DNA of 64,000 nucleotides from JAWKWH01 sp963669415. GTDB taxonomy: Bacteria > Pseudomonadota > Alphaproteobacteria > Rhizobiales > Rhizobiaceae. The stretch spans positions 124,001-188,000 of the forward strand of contig CAXXPS010000002.1 in the NCBI GenBank assembly GCA_963669415.2, read 5' to 3'. The notes beneath the pieces were generated by a model. The model saw nothing but the letters and a program-made list of their open reading frames with translations. It was not told the origin of the DNA and searched no databases. Shown here one piece after another: positions 62,148-64,000 of the stretch. Both the position numbers and the translations under genes were made by a program. Numbering within the stretch: position 1 is the stretch's first letter; each line of letters starts with the position of its first letter.

Positions 62148-63397
62148 CCGAACCTCTCAAAAAGCCACCGCGCAAAGACCCGCAGAAAAGAACTGTTTCA
62201 CCGACCCTGCCCCCGGCGTCGAGAAGCCGCAAAGCGCTTGGATTTCTGGTTGCGGCAGCGGAGGGAAGATTTGCGCTGCAGCAATGCGACGATTGTCAGA
62301 CCGTCTGCCACCCACCCCGCGAAGCCTGTCCGAAATGCCTGTCGTTGAACCTCTTTTGGCGCGACATGCCGACGGGCGGCGAACTCGTCGCTGAAACGAT
62401 AATCCGCACATCAACGAACAGCTATTTTCGCGAGCGCACCCCTTGGCGTACCGGCACGGTGAAGCTTGATGCCGGTGTGACGGTGATGGCCCACATCCAC
62501 GGCGATGTTGAGCAAGGCACGCGTGTTCGCATGATCGCCCGCACGGACAAATCGGGAAAGGGCGTGATGATGGCGCTTCCCGAACAGGAGACCGATAACA
62601 TGGCTGATGACCGGCAATTGCGCGAATTGACCTGTGATCCAAAACATCGGCGCGTGCTGGTGACCGATTGCCGGACCGCGTCCGGCCAGGCATTGGCGAA
62701 GGCGCTGAGCGATGCTGGCGCTTCAATTGTGTTTGCCGGCATTTCGGAGGCCTGGCGGCCTTATCAGGGTGCCGAGGCGCTGGCAGCAATTGCCAATGTC
62801 GAGATTGTTCCGCTTGACTTGACCGATACGACGTCGGTCAAGGAACTGGCCGGCGAGATAGGCGGCAAGGTCGATATTCTCGTCAACAACGCCGAATATG
62901 TACGTCCCGGCGGCGCACTTGACCGTGACGATGTGGTGACGGCACGCGACGAGATGGAAGTCAACTATTTTGGTCCGCTCAGACTGATGCAGGCATTTGG
63001 CGGCGCAATGCGGTCGCGCGGTGCCGACGGCGTCAATAGCGCCTGTGCCTGGGTGCAGATCTCATCGGTCTATGCACTGGCAAACTGGCCGGCCTTCGGC
63101 TGTACATCTGCCAGCCAGGCAGCAGCAGTCTCGCTTGGCCAAAGCTTGCGCGGTGAACTCGCCGGCAGTGGCGTCAAGGTCGTCAATGTTTTCAGCGGAC
63201 CACTGGAAGAAGACTGGAGACAGCCGCTGCCGCCCCCGAAGGTGACCCCGCAGGTGCTGGCCCGAGACGTCGTAAGTGGTTTGCGACAGGGTATTGAAGA
63301 GATCGTCGTTGGCGACGTCGCCAAGGACTTCATGCGGCGCTTTCGCGAAGACCCACGCGTGGTGGAGCGGGAACTGACCGGGATTGAGGGGATTTGA
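62144..63397 (+). CDS. DUF35 Zn-ribbon/OB-fold protein fused to an SDR pseudoenzyme
   Basis: 417 residues; starts in ATGA with the thiolase gene. N-terminal DUF35 (about 28-148): QQCDDCQTVCHPPREACPKC zinc ribbon followed by an OB fold. C-terminal SDR (about 165-412): the Gly motif is VTDCRTASGQA, the NNAG is NNAEY, and the active-site Tyr-x3-Lys is TSASQAA, with Tyr and Lys both lost. The SDR half is thus predicted inactive, and structural or regulatory. This fusion is not one I know as described; the DUF35 half should bind the thiolase partner. Confidence 0.85.
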   Translation: MTEPLKKPPRKDPQKRTVSPTLPPASRSRKALGFLVAAAEGRFALQQCDDCQTVCHPPREACPKCLSLNLFWRDMPTGGELVAETIIRTSTNSYFRERTPWRTGTVKLDAGVTVMAHIHGDVEQGTRVRMIARTDKSGKGVMMALPEQETDNMADDRQLRELTCDPKHRRVLVTDCRTASGQALAKALSDAGASIVFAGISEAWRPYQGAEALAAIANVEIVPLDLTDTTSVKELAGEIGGKVDILVNNAEYVRPGGALDRDDVVTARDEMEVNYFGPLRLMQAFGGAMRSRGADGVNSACAWVQISSVYALANWPAFGCTSASQAAAVSLGQSLRGELAGSGVKVVNVFSGPLEEDWRQPLPPPKVTPQVLARDVVSGLRQGIEEIVVGDVAKDFMRRFREDPRVVERELTGIEGI

Positions 63398-63398
63398 T

Positions 63399-64000
63399 GT
63401 GAGTACCACAAATGCCGAACTGCTGGGCGGACTGGCTGCCGCTTTGGGCAATGGCGGCGTCAGAATTGTCGACCTGACCCACACGCTCGATCCCGACTTT
63501 CCGGTGATCATTCTGCCGCCTGAATTCGGCCAATGTGCCCGTTTCCGGGTCGAGGAAGTCTCCCGGTACGATCATCGCGGGCCTGGCTGGTACTGGCGCA
63601 ATTTCTCCTGCGGCGAGCATACCGGCACGCATTTTGACGCGCCGGTGCATTGGGTATCGGGCAAGGACCTGCCGAATGCGACCGTTGATTCCATCCCGGC
63701 TGAAGCCTTTGTACGGCCGGTCTGCGTCATTGATTGTTCGAAGGAAGCGGCAGCCGATGAGGATTTTCTGATGACGCCGGAATTCGTTCAGGCGTGGGAA
63801 GCAACGCACGGCGACATACCGGACGGCGCCTGGGTTCTCATGCGTACCGATTGGTCCAGGCGAACCGGCGGCGAATATCTGAACATGCGCGAAGACGGCG
63901 CCCATTCACCGGGACCAGCTTCAGCGACCATCGAATATCTGCTCGAAAAGCGAAACATCGTCGGTTTCGGCACCGAGACAGTCGGCACCGATGCCGGTCA
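63399..64000 (+). CDS. Cyclase-family (kynurenine formamidase-like) hydrolase, truncated by window
   Basis: GTG start at 63399, overlapping the previous stop region by the next base; an ATG 2 bp before is followed by a stop. Residues 1-about 200 are visible. The signature GEHTGTHFDAPVHW with its metal-binding His and Asp residues identifies the cyclase (PF04199) family, amide or lactone hydrolases. In a catabolic operon it would open a ring or hydrolyse an intermediate. The C-terminus is beyond the window. Confidence 0.9.
   Translation, partial: MSTTNAELLGGLAAALGNGGVRIVDLTHTLDPDFPVIILPPEFGQCARFRVEEVSRYDHRGPGWYWRNFSCGEHTGTHFDAPVHWVSGKDLPNATVDSIPAEAFVRPVCVIDCSKEAAADEDFLMTPEFVQAWEATHGDIPDGAWVLMRTDWSRRTGGEYLNMREDGAHSPGPASATIEYLLEKRNIVGFGTETVGTDAG

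Overview
The window is 64 kb of GC-rich chromosomal DNA from an alphaproteobacterium, most likely of the Hyphomicrobiales (Rhizobiales). The reasons are family-level: a class II (B12-dependent) ribonucleotide reductase NrdJ behind NrdR-type boxes, a RibH2-type lumazine synthase under an FMN riboswitch, a Cys-tailed DUF1624 acyltransferase, many LysR regulators, and dense families of short intergenic palindromes of the CTCCCC-AGGGGG type. No species can be named from the sequence alone.

Layout. 0-26.5 kb is ordinary housekeeping and accessory metabolism: a nuclease-fold protein cut by the window edge, an OmpA-like protein, an EAL protein with a dead GGDEF domain, a tRNA-Leu(UAA) followed by a 55-bp tandem repeat, a CinA-like/FAD monooxygenase/LysE operon, a pyridoxamine-oxidase-like protein, an alpha/beta hydrolase with an Asp nucleophile, universal stress proteins, gpt-MFS, Nudix, a phosphate transporter, a PhyH dioxygenase, LysR/azoR, ribH2 with its riboswitch, an L,D-transpeptidase next to a solute-binding protein, and a GlxA-type regulator. 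26.6-31.1 kb is nrdJ with two NrdR boxes and a structured leader.

31-35 kb and 47.9-52.8 kb are accessory islands made of repeats. They hold a duplicated nrdJ 3' end enclosing a small ORF, a higBA toxin-antitoxin pair with two operators, a higA remnant, a lone XRE regulator, two near-identical small membrane proteins in inverted duplicated segments, an intact ISAs1-family element with a 10-bp target duplication, and an AT-rich overlapping gene pair of unknown function. Between the islands (35-47.9 kb) lie DUF1059, GFA, LysR, a 14-repeat Sel1 protein, several small secreted proteins, ankyrin/DUF2199, DUF1624/methyltransferase, a MerR regulator with a perfect 20-bp palindrome, and mgtE.

52.9-64 kb is a coherent catabolic locus. 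A TRAP transporter and a MarR regulator are transcribed away from a tightly coupled seven-gene operon: Rieske oxygenase reductase, alpha and beta subunits, an acyl-CoA synthetase, a thiolase-fold protein lacking the catalytic Cys, a DUF35-SDR fusion whose SDR half has lost its catalytic Tyr and Lys, and a cyclase-family hydrolase that runs off the window. My inference is uptake, ring hydroxylation, CoA activation and then a retro-aldol-type side-chain cleavage by the thiolase/DUF35 pair. This, and the AT-rich gene pair at 50.5-51.7 kb, are the best candidates for undescribed biology.
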